Assembly: GCA_002086835.1 (NCBI GenBank)
Contig: MVIG01000006.1
Location: forward strand, 248,001-312,000
Reading direction: 5' to 3'
DNA: 64,000 bases
Source: Mycolicibacterium porcinum
Lineage (GTDB): Bacteria; Actinomycetota; Actinomycetes; Mycobacteriales; Mycobacteriaceae
Shown here: positions 46,708-59,088 of the stretch, piece by piece
Numbering within the stretch: position 1 is the stretch's first letter
How the letters are laid out: every line of letters begins with the position of its first letter
Translations under genes and position numbers: made by a program
The notes under the pieces: model-generated
What the model was told of the DNA's origin: nothing
Database searches by the model: none
The model's input: the letters and a program-made list of their open reading frames with translations, nothing else

Positions 46708-47106
46708 ATGGTCGACCCGGGACACGTGTTCCGTCGGGCATTCTCCTGGTTGCCTGCGCAGTTCGCCTCGCAGAGCGATGCGCCCGTCGGCGCACCTCGC
46801 CAGTTCGGTTCCACCGAGCACCTGTCGATCGAGGCCATCGCGGCATTTGTGGACGGGGAGTTGCGGATGAGCGCCCATCTGCGGGCCGCGCACCATCTGT
46901 CCCTGTGCCCGGATTGCGCGGCCGAGGTCGATGCCCAGGGCCAGGCCCGGGCCGCGTTGCGGGACTCCTGTCCGATAGCCATTCCGAATTCCCTGCTGGG
47001 ACTGTTGTCGCAGATACCGCACCACAGCCCGCAGCCTTCGGCCGAGGTCGATGAACAGCCCCCGTTCGCTGATGACCCGACGCGGAGCCGGCGTAAGCGC
47101 CGGTAG
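46708..47106 (+). CDS. rseA: RseA, anti-SigE zinc-binding factor
   Basis: 132 residues from ATG 46708 (AGAGGAG upstream; GTG 46705 is an alternative). The zinc-associated anti-sigma motif HxxxCxxC is visible (HHLSLCPDC), preceded by LSIEAIAAFVDGELRMSAHL, which is nearly identical to Rv1222. It sequesters SigE; in M. tuberculosis PknB phosphorylation and ClpC1P2 degradation release it. The C-terminus here is shorter than in M. tuberculosis and basic (RSRRKRR). Confidence 0.93.
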   Translation: MVDPGHVFRRAFSWLPAQFASQSDAPVGAPRQFGSTEHLSIEAIAAFVDGELRMSAHLRAAHHLSLCPDCAAEVDAQGQARAALRDSCPIAIPNSLLGLLSQIPHHSPQPSAEVDEQPPFADDPTRSRRKRR

Positions 47107-47129
47107 GCTGGATACAAGGCGATCAGTGA

Positions 47130-48680
<1,551 letters not shown>

Positions 48681-48682
48681 CG

Positions 48683-49087
48683 ATGTTCGCGAACATCGGG
48701 TGGGGAGAGATGCTGGTCCTGGTGATCGCCGGTTTGGTGATCCTGGGGCCCGAGCGCCTGCCCGGTGCCATCCGCTGGACGTCCGGTGCCCTGCGCCAGG
48801 CACGCGACTACGTCAGCGGCGCCACCAGCCAGCTGCGCCAGGACCTCGGCCCGGAGTTCGACGACCTCCGGCAGCCCCTCGCCGAACTGCAGAAGCTGCG
48901 CGGTATGACTCCACGCGCCGCGATCACCAAGCACCTGCTCGACGGTGACGACTCGTTCTTGACGGGCGCCTTCGACGACGGCAAGACCCAGCCGCCGGCT
49001 GGGCCTCCCGAAACGCCCGCGAGCGATGCCGCCGCCAAGCCGGCGGACAAGCCGACCGGTACGACGTTCGACCCCGACGCGACCTAA
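48683..49087 (+). CDS. tatB: TatB, Tat translocase component
   Basis: 134 residues. N-terminal transmembrane helix and amphipathic helix ([33 protein letters not shown]) with the conserved Gly-Pro-Glu hinge, then a long polar Ala/Pro/Asp-rich tail. It forms the receptor with TatC for folded twin-arginine substrates. It begins 2 bases after the htrA stop, so it is co-translated. The 3' end overlaps the mrp stop by 4 bases. Confidence 0.94.
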   Translation: MFANIGWGEMLVLVIAGLVILGPERLPGAIRWTSGALRQARDYVSGATSQLRQDLGPEFDDLRQPLAELQKLRGMTPRAAITKHLLDGDDSFLTGAFDDGKTQPPAGPPETPASDAAAKPADKPTGTTFDPDAT

Positions 49088-50226
49088 CGGCGCGCGGTAT
49101 CGAGGCCCAGCGACATCCCGGCCAGGCCGCGCTTGCGTGCCGACAATCCCTCGGCGATCTTGCGCAGCTCGGCGCCTGCCGCTGATTCGGGCGCTGACAG
49201 CACGAGCGGAACCCCGGAGTCACCGGCCGCCACGAGCGCGGGGTCCAGCGGAACCTGGCCCAGCAGCGGCACCTCGGCGCCCACCGAACGGGTCAGCGAG
49301 TCGGCCACCTGGCGGCCGCCGCCCTCACCGAACAGCTGCATGACGGTGCCGTCTGGCATCTGCAGGCCCGACATGTTCTCCACCACGCCGGCGATGCGCT
49401 GACGCGTCTGCAGGGCGATCGCGCCGGCCCGCTCGGCCACCTCGGCCGCGGCCATCTGCGGAGTGGTCACCACGAGGATCTCGGCGCCCGGGATCAGCTG
49501 GGCGACCGAGATGGCGATATCGCCGGTGCCGGGCGGCAGATCGAGCAGCAGCACGTCCAGATCGCCCCAGTACACATCGGCCAGGAACTGCTGCAGGGCC
49601 CGGTGCAACATCGGCCCGCGCCACACCACGGGCGTGTTGCCCTGGGTGAACATCGCGATGGAGATGACCTTCACGTCGTGGGCGACCGGCGGCAGGATCA
49701 TCGAGTCGACCTGGGTGGGCCGATCGCCGGTGCCCATCATGCGTGGCACCGAATGGCCGTAGATGTCGGCATCCAGCAAGCCGACGGACAGCCCGCGGGC
49801 GGCCATCGCGGCCGCCAGGTTGACCGTCACACTCGACTTGCCGACCCCGCCCTTGCCGGAGGCCACCGCGTAGACCCGGGTCAGTGAGTTGGGCTGGGCG
49901 AACGGGATCACGGGCTCGCGGGAATCGCCGCGCAGCATCTTGCGCAGTTCGGCCCGCTGCTCGTCGTTCATCACGTCGAGGCTCACCTTGACGGCGCCGG
50001 TACCGGGCACGTCGGTGACGGCGGCCTTCACCAGGTCGGCGATCTCGTTCTTCTTGGGGCAGGCCGCAGTGGTCAGGTAGATCTCGACGTGGACGCCGTG
50101 GTCGGCCTCGATCGAGATGTTCTTGACCATGCCGAGTTCGGTGATCGGCTTCCGCAACTCGGGATCGATCACCTTGGCCAGCGCAGCGCGAACCGCGGAT
50201 TGCAGCTCAGTGGCAGATTCGGACAT
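49084..50226 (-). CDS. mrp: Mrp, P-loop Fe-S cluster carrier ATPase
   Basis: 380 residues from ATG 50226 (GTG 50229 alternative). N-terminal MIP18/DUF59 domain ([20 protein letters not shown]), then the Mrp/NBP35 ATPase with the deviant Walker [13 protein letters not shown] (about 122-132), [16 protein letters not shown] and [15 protein letters not shown]. Assists assembly and transfer of iron-sulfur clusters. Matches Rv1229c. Convergent with tatB, where the two stop codons overlap (49084-49087). M. tuberculosis Rv1225c-Rv1228 are absent here. Confidence 0.93.
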   Translation of the reverse strand: MSESATELQSAVRAALAKVIDPELRKPITELGMVKNISIEADHGVHVEIYLTTAACPKKNEIADLVKAAVTDVPGTGAVKVSLDVMNDEQRAELRKMLRGDSREPVIPFAQPNSLTRVYAVASGKGGVGKSSVTVNLAAAMAARGLSVGLLDADIYGHSVPRMMGTGDRPTQVDSMILPPVAHDVKVISIAMFTQGNTPVVWRGPMLHRALQQFLADVYWGDLDVLLLDLPPGTGDIAISVAQLIPGAEILVVTTPQMAAAEVAERAGAIALQTRQRIAGVVENMSGLQMPDGTVMQLFGEGGGRQVADSLTRSVGAEVPLLGQVPLDPALVAAGDSGVPLVLSAPESAAGAELRKIAEGLSARKRGLAGMSLGLDTARR

Positions 50227-50275
50227 CACCGCTGAGTCTACGGCGGTGGCACACGCCGCCGGATCCAGGCCAGCG

Positions 50276-51634
50276 TCAGGCCGGTCCCGGTGCGGGTCCG
50301 GGGGCAGGCCCGGGTGCTGGGCCGAGTCCCGGGACCGCAGGCGCGGCCTCGATCGGCGGGCCGACCGGTGCGGGACCGGGAGCGGGCACAGGAGCAGGTG
50401 CCGGGGCCAACGGGGCAATCGGGGCGGGGCCCGGCCCCGGCGGCGGGGCCTGCGGTGCCGGCCCGGGTCCAGGTCCGGGCGGCGGCGCCTGAGGAGCCTG
50501 CTCACCCAGACAGAACACCACGCACGTGGGTTGACGCGGTTGCTCCCACGGCGGCACCCATGGCGGCGGGGCGGCCGGCGTCTCCGACGGGATGGCCTGT
50601 GCCGGACCGGGCAACGGCCCGAGCACCTGACCCGGCGCGAAGCCCGGAACGTTCTGGGTGCCGGTCTCGTTGCGGTTGAGCAGCGGAATCAGGGCCAGCG
50701 GATCGCCCGCGGGAAGGCCGGTGGCATCGGCCGGCAGACCGGGGCCCAGGCCCTCCGGGTTGTCCAGATGGGAATCGCCGATCGGGGGAATGGACCCGGT
50801 GATCTCGGGCAGGTCGACCGGCACCACGCCCGTGGCATACGCCGCGGCCCAGCCCAGCACGTTGCGGGCGTAGGCCACCGAGTTGTTGTACCGGAGGATG
50901 GCCGTCATGACCTGGGACTGATCGCGCAGGTTGAGCCCGCCGCTGCACAGGTAGCGGGCAGCGGCCAGTGCCGAGTCGAACACGTTCTGCACATCGGCCT
51001 TGCCGTCGCCGTCACCGTCGGAGGCGTAGCGCGCCCAGGTCCCTGGCAGGAACTGCATGGGGCCCATGGCCCGGACATAGGAGATCCGGCCGGCTTGAGC
51101 GCTCTGGATGATGACCTCGTTGCCCGGAAGGGTGCCGTCGAGCGCGGGACCGTAGATGGGGCGGACGGCGGTGCCGCGGGCATCGGTGGCGCCGCCGTTG
51201 GCGTGCCCGGACTCGATCCGGCCGATGCCGGCGAGCAGGTTCCAGCTGATTCCGCAGCCGGGGTAGGCGGCGGCCATCATCCGTTCCGCATTGCGGTAGG
51301 CCTTCAGTGAGGTTCCTGGAATGCCAAGGGCGCCAGGCGTATTGACGACGAAGGCGGGTGGGGGAGCCGAGATTGTGGTCATCGGCTTGATGCGGAAGCT
51401 GGTCGGGGGCCTGGCCGCGGCGACCACCGCGGGACCCGAGCGGTCGACCCGGGGTGCGACGGCGGCCAGCGGCGTGACCGCGGCGTTGGACACCTCGGCG
51501 TCCGGGGCTGCGGATCCGGCACCGGCGACGAGCACGATGGGGGCCAGGACGGCGACACCGAGCGCGGGCGAGCGCACGAGCTGGCTCATGCGGCGCCGAG
51601 CGGTTGCGATAGCCGCTCCTCCCCCTACGCGCAC
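50276..51634 (-). CDS. Lytic transglycosylase with Pro-rich tail (Rv1230c-like)
   Basis: 452 residues as called; the hydrophobic anchor (VRSPALGVAVLAPIVLVAGA) begins at about residue 20, so ATG 51589 (residue 16) is an equally good start. MltB-type transglycosylase domain with presumed catalytic Glu in GIGRIESGHANGG, and AMGPMQFLPGTWARYASDGD. The C-terminal about 100 residues are Pro/Gly/Ala repeats (PGPGPGPAPQAPPPGPGPAP), probably cell-wall-spanning. It cuts peptidoglycan outside the membrane. Confidence 0.88.
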   Translation of the reverse strand: MRVGGGAAIATARRRMSQLVRSPALGVAVLAPIVLVAGAGSAAPDAEVSNAAVTPLAAVAPRVDRSGPAVVAAARPPTSFRIKPMTTISAPPPAFVVNTPGALGIPGTSLKAYRNAERMMAAAYPGCGISWNLLAGIGRIESGHANGGATDARGTAVRPIYGPALDGTLPGNEVIIQSAQAGRISYVRAMGPMQFLPGTWARYASDGDGDGKADVQNVFDSALAAARYLCSGGLNLRDQSQVMTAILRYNNSVAYARNVLGWAAAYATGVVPVDLPEITGSIPPIGDSHLDNPEGLGPGLPADATGLPAGDPLALIPLLNRNETGTQNVPGFAPGQVLGPLPGPAQAIPSETPAAPPPWVPPWEQPRQPTCVVFCLGEQAPQAPPPGPGPGPAPQAPPPGPGPAPIAPLAPAPAPVPAPGPAPVGPPIEAAPAVPGLGPAPGPAPGPAPGPA

Positions 51635-51728
51635 GTACCCGTCCTTAAGTCAGCATTGGCCATGTTGTGAACCAAGTCACCATACATAGTCGAGGTTTCC
51701 GTTGTTACGACAATGGGCGACAGCGTGA

Positions 51729-52274
51729 TCAACCACTGCGTTTGGCCCTGCGATCGCCGGCGTCGGCTTTGCTCGCGTTGCTTCGGTCGACATCGGTCTG
51801 CGGGCCGAGTTCGGCGAGCAGCTCGCGCAGCTCCTCCAACTCCCGGCGCAGGTAATCGCGCGTGACCACCTCGCCGACCGCGAGCCGCAGCGACGCCAGC
51901 TCGCGGGCCAGATACTCGGTATCGGCCTTGGTCTGTTCGGCCCGGCGGCGGTCCTCCTCGAGCGCGACCCGGTCGCGGTTCTCCTGGCGGTTCTGTGCCA
52001 GCAGGATCAGCGGGGCGGCATAGGCGGCCTGGGTGGAAAAGGCCAGGTTGAGCAGGATGAACGGGTACGGATCCCACTCGAAGGTGAAGACGCCGATGTT
52101 CAGCGCGATCCAGACCACCACGATGATCGTCTGGATCGCCAGGTAGCGGCCCGTGCCGAGGAACCGGGCGATCGACTCGCCGAACTGGCCGACCGCCTCG
52201 ACGTCGACGTGCAGCCCGAAACCGCGCGTGCCACGGGGGGTGTCCAGCCGTTGCCGCGCTGTCGATTCGCTCAT
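51729..52274 (-). CDS. DUF1003 membrane protein (Rv1231c-like)
   Basis: 181 residues with two membrane segments (YLAIQTIIVVVWIALNIGVF, FILLNLAFSTQAAYAAPLIL), a conserved AQNRQENRDR and a helical, charged C-terminus (LRRELEELRELLAEL) suggestive of a coiled coil. Function unknown. Its start overlaps the stop of the upstream PRC/MgtE-N/CBS gene by 4 bases, implying co-translation with a Mg-sensor-like partner. Confidence 0.87.
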   Translation of the reverse strand: MSESTARQRLDTPRGTRGFGLHVDVEAVGQFGESIARFLGTGRYLAIQTIIVVVWIALNIGVFTFEWDPYPFILLNLAFSTQAAYAAPLILLAQNRQENRDRVALEEDRRRAEQTKADTEYLARELASLRLAVGEVVTRDYLRRELEELRELLAELGPQTDVDRSNASKADAGDRRAKRSG

Positions 52275-53557
52275 AACCCCGCCACCGGGATCTCTGGCTC
52301 GTCACGTTCGCGCCAGTCGTCGGGCAGCATGTGGTCGAGCACGTCGTCCACCGACACCGCTCCCAACAGGTGATTCTCTTCGTCGACCACCGGTCCGCAC
52401 ACCAGGTTGTAGGCGGCGAAGTAGCGGGTCACCGCGGCCAGCGAATCGGCCGGACTCAGGCTGGGCAGATCGGTGTCGATGATGCCGCTCACCAGGGCCG
52501 CAGGGGGTTCGCGTAGCAGTCTCTGCAGGTGAACACAGCCCAGATACTGGCCGGTCGGGGTGGCGCTGGGCGGCCGCGTCACGAAGGCCATGGAAGCCAG
52601 CGCAGGGGTGAGATCCGGGTCGCGCACCTGTGCCAGCGCCTCGGCGACGGTGGTGTCGGGGGCCAGGACCACCGGCTCACTGGTCATCAGACCGCCCGCG
52701 GTGTCGGGGGAGTGGGCCAGCAGCCGTCGCACGTCCTCGGAGTCCTCGGGGTCCATCTTCCGCAGCAGGGTCTCGGCGTCGGCCGGGGTCATGGAGCCCA
52801 GAACGTCGGCGGCATCGTCGGGGTCCATCGCCTCCAGCACGTCGGCGGCGCGTTCGGTGTTCAGCTGGCGCAGCACCGCGGCCTGCTCATCCTCGGGAAG
52901 CTCCTGCAGCACATCGGCCAGGCGCTCGTCGTCGAAGGCCCGGTACAGCTCGTAGCGCCGTTTGACCGGCAGTTCGCGCAGCGCCTCGGCCACCTCGACC
53001 GGGCGCTGACCCTCGAACTGCTCGAGCAGCGAGGCGACGCCCTGGTCCGGCATTGCCAGCCCCGACGGGGTCAGCCCGTGCACGTTCTGCCACTCGACGA
53101 CGTGGATGTTGCTGCGCCGCCCCAGACGCCGCTGGGGGCGGACGGCCACCCGCGTCACCACCCAGTCGCGGGTGCGGGTCTGCTCGATGCCCAGATCGAC
53201 TACCACGACGTCGATTCCGGCCAGCTGTTCCAGGTCCGGATCGTCGACCCGCACCCGGGTCTCCAGCACCTGACCCAGCACCAGTACCTCACCGGGCCGT
53301 TGCGCGAAGCGACGCAGCGACACACTGCCGGTGGCCAGTGTCACCGAACCCGGCTCGATCGCGGTCACCCGCAGGATCGGAACGAAAATCCTTCGCCGGG
53401 TGAGCAATTCGACCACCAGGCCGAGAACGCGCGGTTGCTGGCGGACGATGCTGATGCTGATCACCACGTCGCGGACACGGCCGATGGACTCCCCGTCGGG
53501 GCCCAAGACCACCATCCCCGCCAGCCGGGCCGCGTAGACCCTGTTCACCGCCGCCAT
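52271..53557 (-). CDS. Soluble PRC-barrel/MgtE-N/CBS protein (Rv1232c-like)
   Basis: 428 residues from ATG 53557. N-terminal PRC-barrel-like part (VLGPDGESIGRVRDVVISIS), then an MgtE_N superhelix (LEAMDPDDAADVLGSMTP, MDPEDSEDVRRLLAHSPDTA) and two CBS modules (SEPVVLAPDTTVAEALAQ, LPSLSPADSLAAV). The MgtE membrane channel domain is absent, so it may sense Mg2+ and regulate the adjacent DUF1003 protein. The start codon overlaps the CitE-like ATG on the other strand (CATG). Confidence 0.85.
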   Translation of the reverse strand: MAAVNRVYAARLAGMVVLGPDGESIGRVRDVVISISIVRQQPRVLGLVVELLTRRRIFVPILRVTAIEPGSVTLATGSVSLRRFAQRPGEVLVLGQVLETRVRVDDPDLEQLAGIDVVVVDLGIEQTRTRDWVVTRVAVRPQRRLGRRSNIHVVEWQNVHGLTPSGLAMPDQGVASLLEQFEGQRPVEVAEALRELPVKRRYELYRAFDDERLADVLQELPEDEQAAVLRQLNTERAADVLEAMDPDDAADVLGSMTPADAETLLRKMDPEDSEDVRRLLAHSPDTAGGLMTSEPVVLAPDTTVAEALAQVRDPDLTPALASMAFVTRPPSATPTGQYLGCVHLQRLLREPPAALVSGIIDTDLPSLSPADSLAAVTRYFAAYNLVCGPVVDEENHLLGAVSVDDVLDHMLPDDWRERDEPEIPVAGL

Positions 53558-53576
53558 GAAACAAAGGGTAGAGACT

Positions 53577-54539
53577 GTGGTCGTGGAGAACACGTATCGA
53601 CCCCGTAGAACGTGCCTCTCGGTTCCGGGAAGCAGCCTGAAGATGATCGAGAAGGCCAAGAGCCTGCCCGCTGACGAGGTGTTCCTGGACTTGGAGGACG
53701 CGGTCGCACCCGGCGCCAAGGAGTCGGCCCGGGCGCAGGTGGCCGCGGCACTCGCCGACGACGGTTGGGCGGGACAGCTGCGCGGGGTACGGGTCAACGA
53801 CTGGACCACACCGTGGACCTACGCCGACGTGATCGAGGTCGTGGCGGGCGCCGGCGGACAGCTCGACCTGATCGTCCTGCCGAAGGTGACCGAGGCGTCG
53901 CACGTCCAGGCCCTCGATCTGCTGCTCACCCAACTGGAGGCCACCCACGGTCTGGAGCCGGGCCGCATCGGGATCGAGGCACAGATCGAGAACGCGCAGG
54001 GGCTGACCAACATCGATGCGATCGCGGCGGCGCCGCGGGTTCAGGCGCTGGTCCTCGGGCCCGGGGACATGGCGGCCAGCCTCAACATGCGCACCCTGGA
54101 GGTCGGCGGGCAGCCCGACGGCTACGACATCGGCGACGCCCACCACCACGTCCTGATGCGGATCCTGATCGCCGCGCGCAGCCGGGGCATCAACGCGATC
54201 GACGGGCCGTACGTGAAGGTGCGCGACGTGGACGGCTTCCGCCGGGTGGCCGGTCGGTCAGCCGCGCTGGGCTACGACGGCAAGTGGGTGTTGCATCCGG
54301 ACCAGATCGAGGCGGGCAACGAGATCTTCAGCCCGCGTCAGGCCGACTACGACCATGCCGAGCTGATCCTGGACGCCTACGAATGGCACACCTCGCATGC
54401 CGGTGGGGCCAGGGGTGCGGTGATGCTGGGCGACGAGATGATCGACGAGGCCAGCCGCAAGATGGCGTTGGTGATCGCGGGCAAGGGACGGGCCGCGGGG
54501 ATGAGCCGGCTGGCTGAGCCGTTCACACCGCCCAGCTGA
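53577..54539 (+). CDS. HpcH/HpaI aldolase, CitE-like lyase
   Basis: 320 residues if started at GTG 53577; ATG 53556 is in frame but overlaps the opposing ATG (CATG, 53555-53558). AAGGG lies at a workable distance from 53577. Signatures: RTCLSVPGSSLKMIEKAKSL, VFLDLEDAVAPGAKESAR, GIEAQIENAQGLTNI and DGKWVLHPDQIE. Such enzymes cleave or form citryl-, malyl- or citramalyl-CoA-type thioesters (or act as thioesterases) in C2/itaconate metabolism; the exact substrate is unknown. Confidence 0.85.
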   Translation: MVVENTYRPRRTCLSVPGSSLKMIEKAKSLPADEVFLDLEDAVAPGAKESARAQVAAALADDGWAGQLRGVRVNDWTTPWTYADVIEVVAGAGGQLDLIVLPKVTEASHVQALDLLLTQLEATHGLEPGRIGIEAQIENAQGLTNIDAIAAAPRVQALVLGPGDMAASLNMRTLEVGGQPDGYDIGDAHHHVLMRILIAARSRGINAIDGPYVKVRDVDGFRRVAGRSAALGYDGKWVLHPDQIEAGNEIFSPRQADYDHAELILDAYEWHTSHAGGARGAVMLGDEMIDEASRKMALVIAGKGRAAGMSRLAEPFTPPS

Positions 54540-54579
54540 CCGGGTCGTGTGCTGCCGCAGGGTAATTCGGTGCGGCAGG

Positions 54580-55173
54580 CTACGGGGAGAGCATGGCGGC
54601 CACGAAAAGCACCAACCAGCCCAAACCGATGAGGGTGCCGACTGCGCCCACCGCGATGCCGGCGATCGCCAGGCCACGCCCCGGTTGTCCGCTCCGCTGG
54701 ATCTGGTTCAGGGCCGTGACCCCGAGGCCGATTCCGACGAGACCGGCGAGCAGTCCCATTCCGCACATGGCGAACAGCAGCACCGACAGGATCGAGGCGA
54801 CGAGGCTGCCGATGGCCACGGTGTTGGTCGGCCCCGACGGCGGCATCCCGTAGCCGCCGGGGTATCCGGGGTAAACCGGCGGGGGAAAAGGCGGCGGATA
54901 GGGCGGGGGATAGCTGGACACGCCCGGGTACGGCGGCGTCGGCGCGTAGCCGGGCGGGATGTCCGCGGGGTAATCGATCGCGGGTGGATACGGCGCGCCG
55001 ACCTCGTAGCCCTGCGGTCCGAATTCGTACGACGGTTGCGCCCCGCCGCTGTGCGGCCGATCCTGGGAATGCTCGATGGAAGGTGCTTCGTAGCCGCCGG
55101 ACAACGGTTCCGACGGCTGGGAGCCGGGGTCGGATGGCGGCGTTTCGCCCGCGTTGCCGTCCGGGTTTGTCAT
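54580..55173 (-). CDS. Pro/Tyr-rich DUF4190 membrane protein (Rv1233c-like)
   Basis: 197 residues from ATG 55173; the open frame continues upstream into the opposing gene and is ignored. The N-terminal half is Pro/Tyr/Gly-rich (YPGVSSYPPPYPPPFPPP). The C-terminal half has two membrane segments of the DUF4190 type (SLVASILSVLLFAMCGMGLL, IAVGAVGTLIGLGWLVLFV) with the conserved NQIQRSGQPGRGLAIAGI between. Function unknown; the repeat-rich cytosolic part suggests scaffolding. Confidence 0.85.
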   Translation of the reverse strand: MTNPDGNAGETPPSDPGSQPSEPLSGGYEAPSIEHSQDRPHSGGAQPSYEFGPQGYEVGAPYPPAIDYPADIPPGYAPTPPYPGVSSYPPPYPPPFPPPVYPGYPGGYGMPPSGPTNTVAIGSLVASILSVLLFAMCGMGLLAGLVGIGLGVTALNQIQRSGQPGRGLAIAGIAVGAVGTLIGLGWLVLFVAAMLSP

Positions 55174-55299
55174 GCTGATCAACCTAGCGCAAAGACGGTG
55201 ACGCCCCGGGCGCGTGACGTCGGCACCAAATCCGGTGTGAGGGCGTTGCTGTAACGAGAGCAGCCGCCAAGCGGGCGGTGCGGAGGAGAGTGAAGTTCG

Positions 55300-55806
55300 A
55301 TGACGAGCCCATTTCAGTCCGGTCAGACTCCGGGCGGCGCGCCGGCCGCGCGCGGTGCATTGCCGACGCCGCCCAAGGGCTGGCCGATCGGTTCCTACCC
55401 GACATACGCGGAGGCCCAGCGGGCCGTCGACTACCTGTCCGACCAACAGTTCCCGGTACAGCAGGTCACCATCGTCGGGGTGGACCTCATGCAGGTCGAG
55501 CGCGTCACAGGTCGGCTGAGCTGGCCGAAGGTGCTCGGCGGCGGTGTGCTGTCGGGTGCGTGGTTGGGCCTGTTCATCGGCCTGATCCTGGGCTTTTTCA
55601 GCCCTAACCCGTGGAGCGCGCTGCTCACCGGCCTGGTCGCCGGTGTCTTCTTCGGCCTGATCACCTCGGCCATCCCGTATGCGATGGCTCGCGGCACAAG
55701 AGATTTCAGTTCGACGATGCAGCTGGTGGCGGGCCGCTACGACGTCCTGTGCGATCCGCAGGGGGCCGAACAGGGTCGGGATCTGCTGGCGCGCTTGACG
55801 ATCTGA
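55300..55806 (+). CDS. Small membrane protein with general-stress-17M domain (Rv1234-like)
   Basis: 168 residues. The N-terminal YflT/general-stress-protein-17M-type domain (IGSYPTYAEAQRAVDYLSDQ, VTIVGVDLMQVERVTGRLSW) is followed by a Gly-rich two-helix membrane hairpin (GGGVLSGAWLGLFIGLILGF, GLVAGVFFGLITSAIP). Role unknown. The next gene on this strand, lpqY, starts 160 bases on and has its own promoter candidate. Confidence 0.85.
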   Translation: MTSPFQSGQTPGGAPAARGALPTPPKGWPIGSYPTYAEAQRAVDYLSDQQFPVQQVTIVGVDLMQVERVTGRLSWPKVLGGGVLSGAWLGLFIGLILGFFSPNPWSALLTGLVAGVFFGLITSAIPYAMARGTRDFSSTMQLVAGRYDVLCDPQGAEQGRDLLARLTI

Positions 55807-55882
55807 CCCGGGGTGCGGCCGCGGATCGGCTGCGGTGGCAAATGTCCGCAGGTCACGATTGTGACGCGGCACGCCCAAACGG

Positions 55883-55911
55883 TTGCACATGACTCCGCAT
55901 AGCTCTACGGT
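55883..55911 (+). promoter_or_regulatory. SigA-type promoter of lpqY-sugABC
   Basis: TTGCAC (55883-55888), a 17-base spacer and TACGGT (55906-55911) form a good -35/-10 pair. The predicted start near 55918 would give a 5' UTR of about 49 bases ending in a GGGAGG ribosome-binding site before GTG 55967. Prediction only. Confidence 0.55.
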
Positions 55912-55951
55912 TTGCGCGCGGGAGCCGCTGTGGCGGCGACATCGAATGTGA

Positions 55952-58247
<2,296 letters not shown>

Positions 58248-58251
<4 letters not shown>

Positions 58252-59084
58252 GCGAGCGGGTGAGTGCGCGGCGCGCGACCGGGTGGACGGTCGTGAACAT
58301 CCTGGTGGTGCTCTATGCGCTGATACCGGTGCTGTGGATCCTGTCGTTGTCATTGAAGCCGACGTCAAGCGTCAAGGACGGCAAGCTGATTCCGGCCGAG
58401 ATCACCTTCGACAACTACAAGGGCATCTTCAGCGGCAACATCTTCACCTCGGCCCTGGTCAACTCGATCGGTATCGGCCTGATCACCACGGTGATCGCCG
58501 TGGCGATCGGCGGCATGGCCGCCTATGCGGTGGCGCGCCTGGATTTCCCCGGCAAGAAGCTGTTGGTGGGTGTGGCCCTGTTGATCGCGATGTTCCCGCA
58601 GATCTCGCTGGTGACCCCGATCTTCAACCTGTGGCGCACGATCGGCCTGTTCGACACCTGGCCCGGCCTGATCATTCCCTACATCACGTTCGCGCTGCCG
58701 TTGGCGATCTACACCCTCTCGGCGTTCTTCCGGGAGATCCCATGGGATCTGGAGAAGGCGGCCAAGATGGACGGGGCGACTCCGGCCCAGGCCTTCCGGA
58801 AGGTGATCGCACCGCTGGCGGCCCCGGGCATCGTCACCGCGGCCATCCTGGTCTTCATCTTCGCGTGGAACGACCTGCTGCTGGCGTTGTCGCTGACCGC
58901 CACGCAGCGGGCGATCACCGCACCCGTGGCGATCGCGAACTTCACCGGCAGTTCGCAATTCGAGGAGCCGACCGGGTCGATCGCGGCGGGCGCGATGGTC
59001 ATCACCATCCCGATCATTATCTTTGTTCTCATCTTCCAGCGGCGCATCGTCGCTGGCCTGACATCCGGTGCGGTAAAGGGGTAA
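58248..59084 (+). CDS. sugB: SugB, trehalose ABC permease
   Basis: 278 residues from ATG 58248; the longer open frame overlaps sugA and is discarded. MalG-type permease with the EAA loop [20 protein letters not shown] and conserved [15 protein letters not shown]. It forms the channel with SugA. Matches Rv1237. The sugC ATG follows 4 bases after the stop. Confidence 0.95.
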
Positions 59085-59088
59085 ATGG

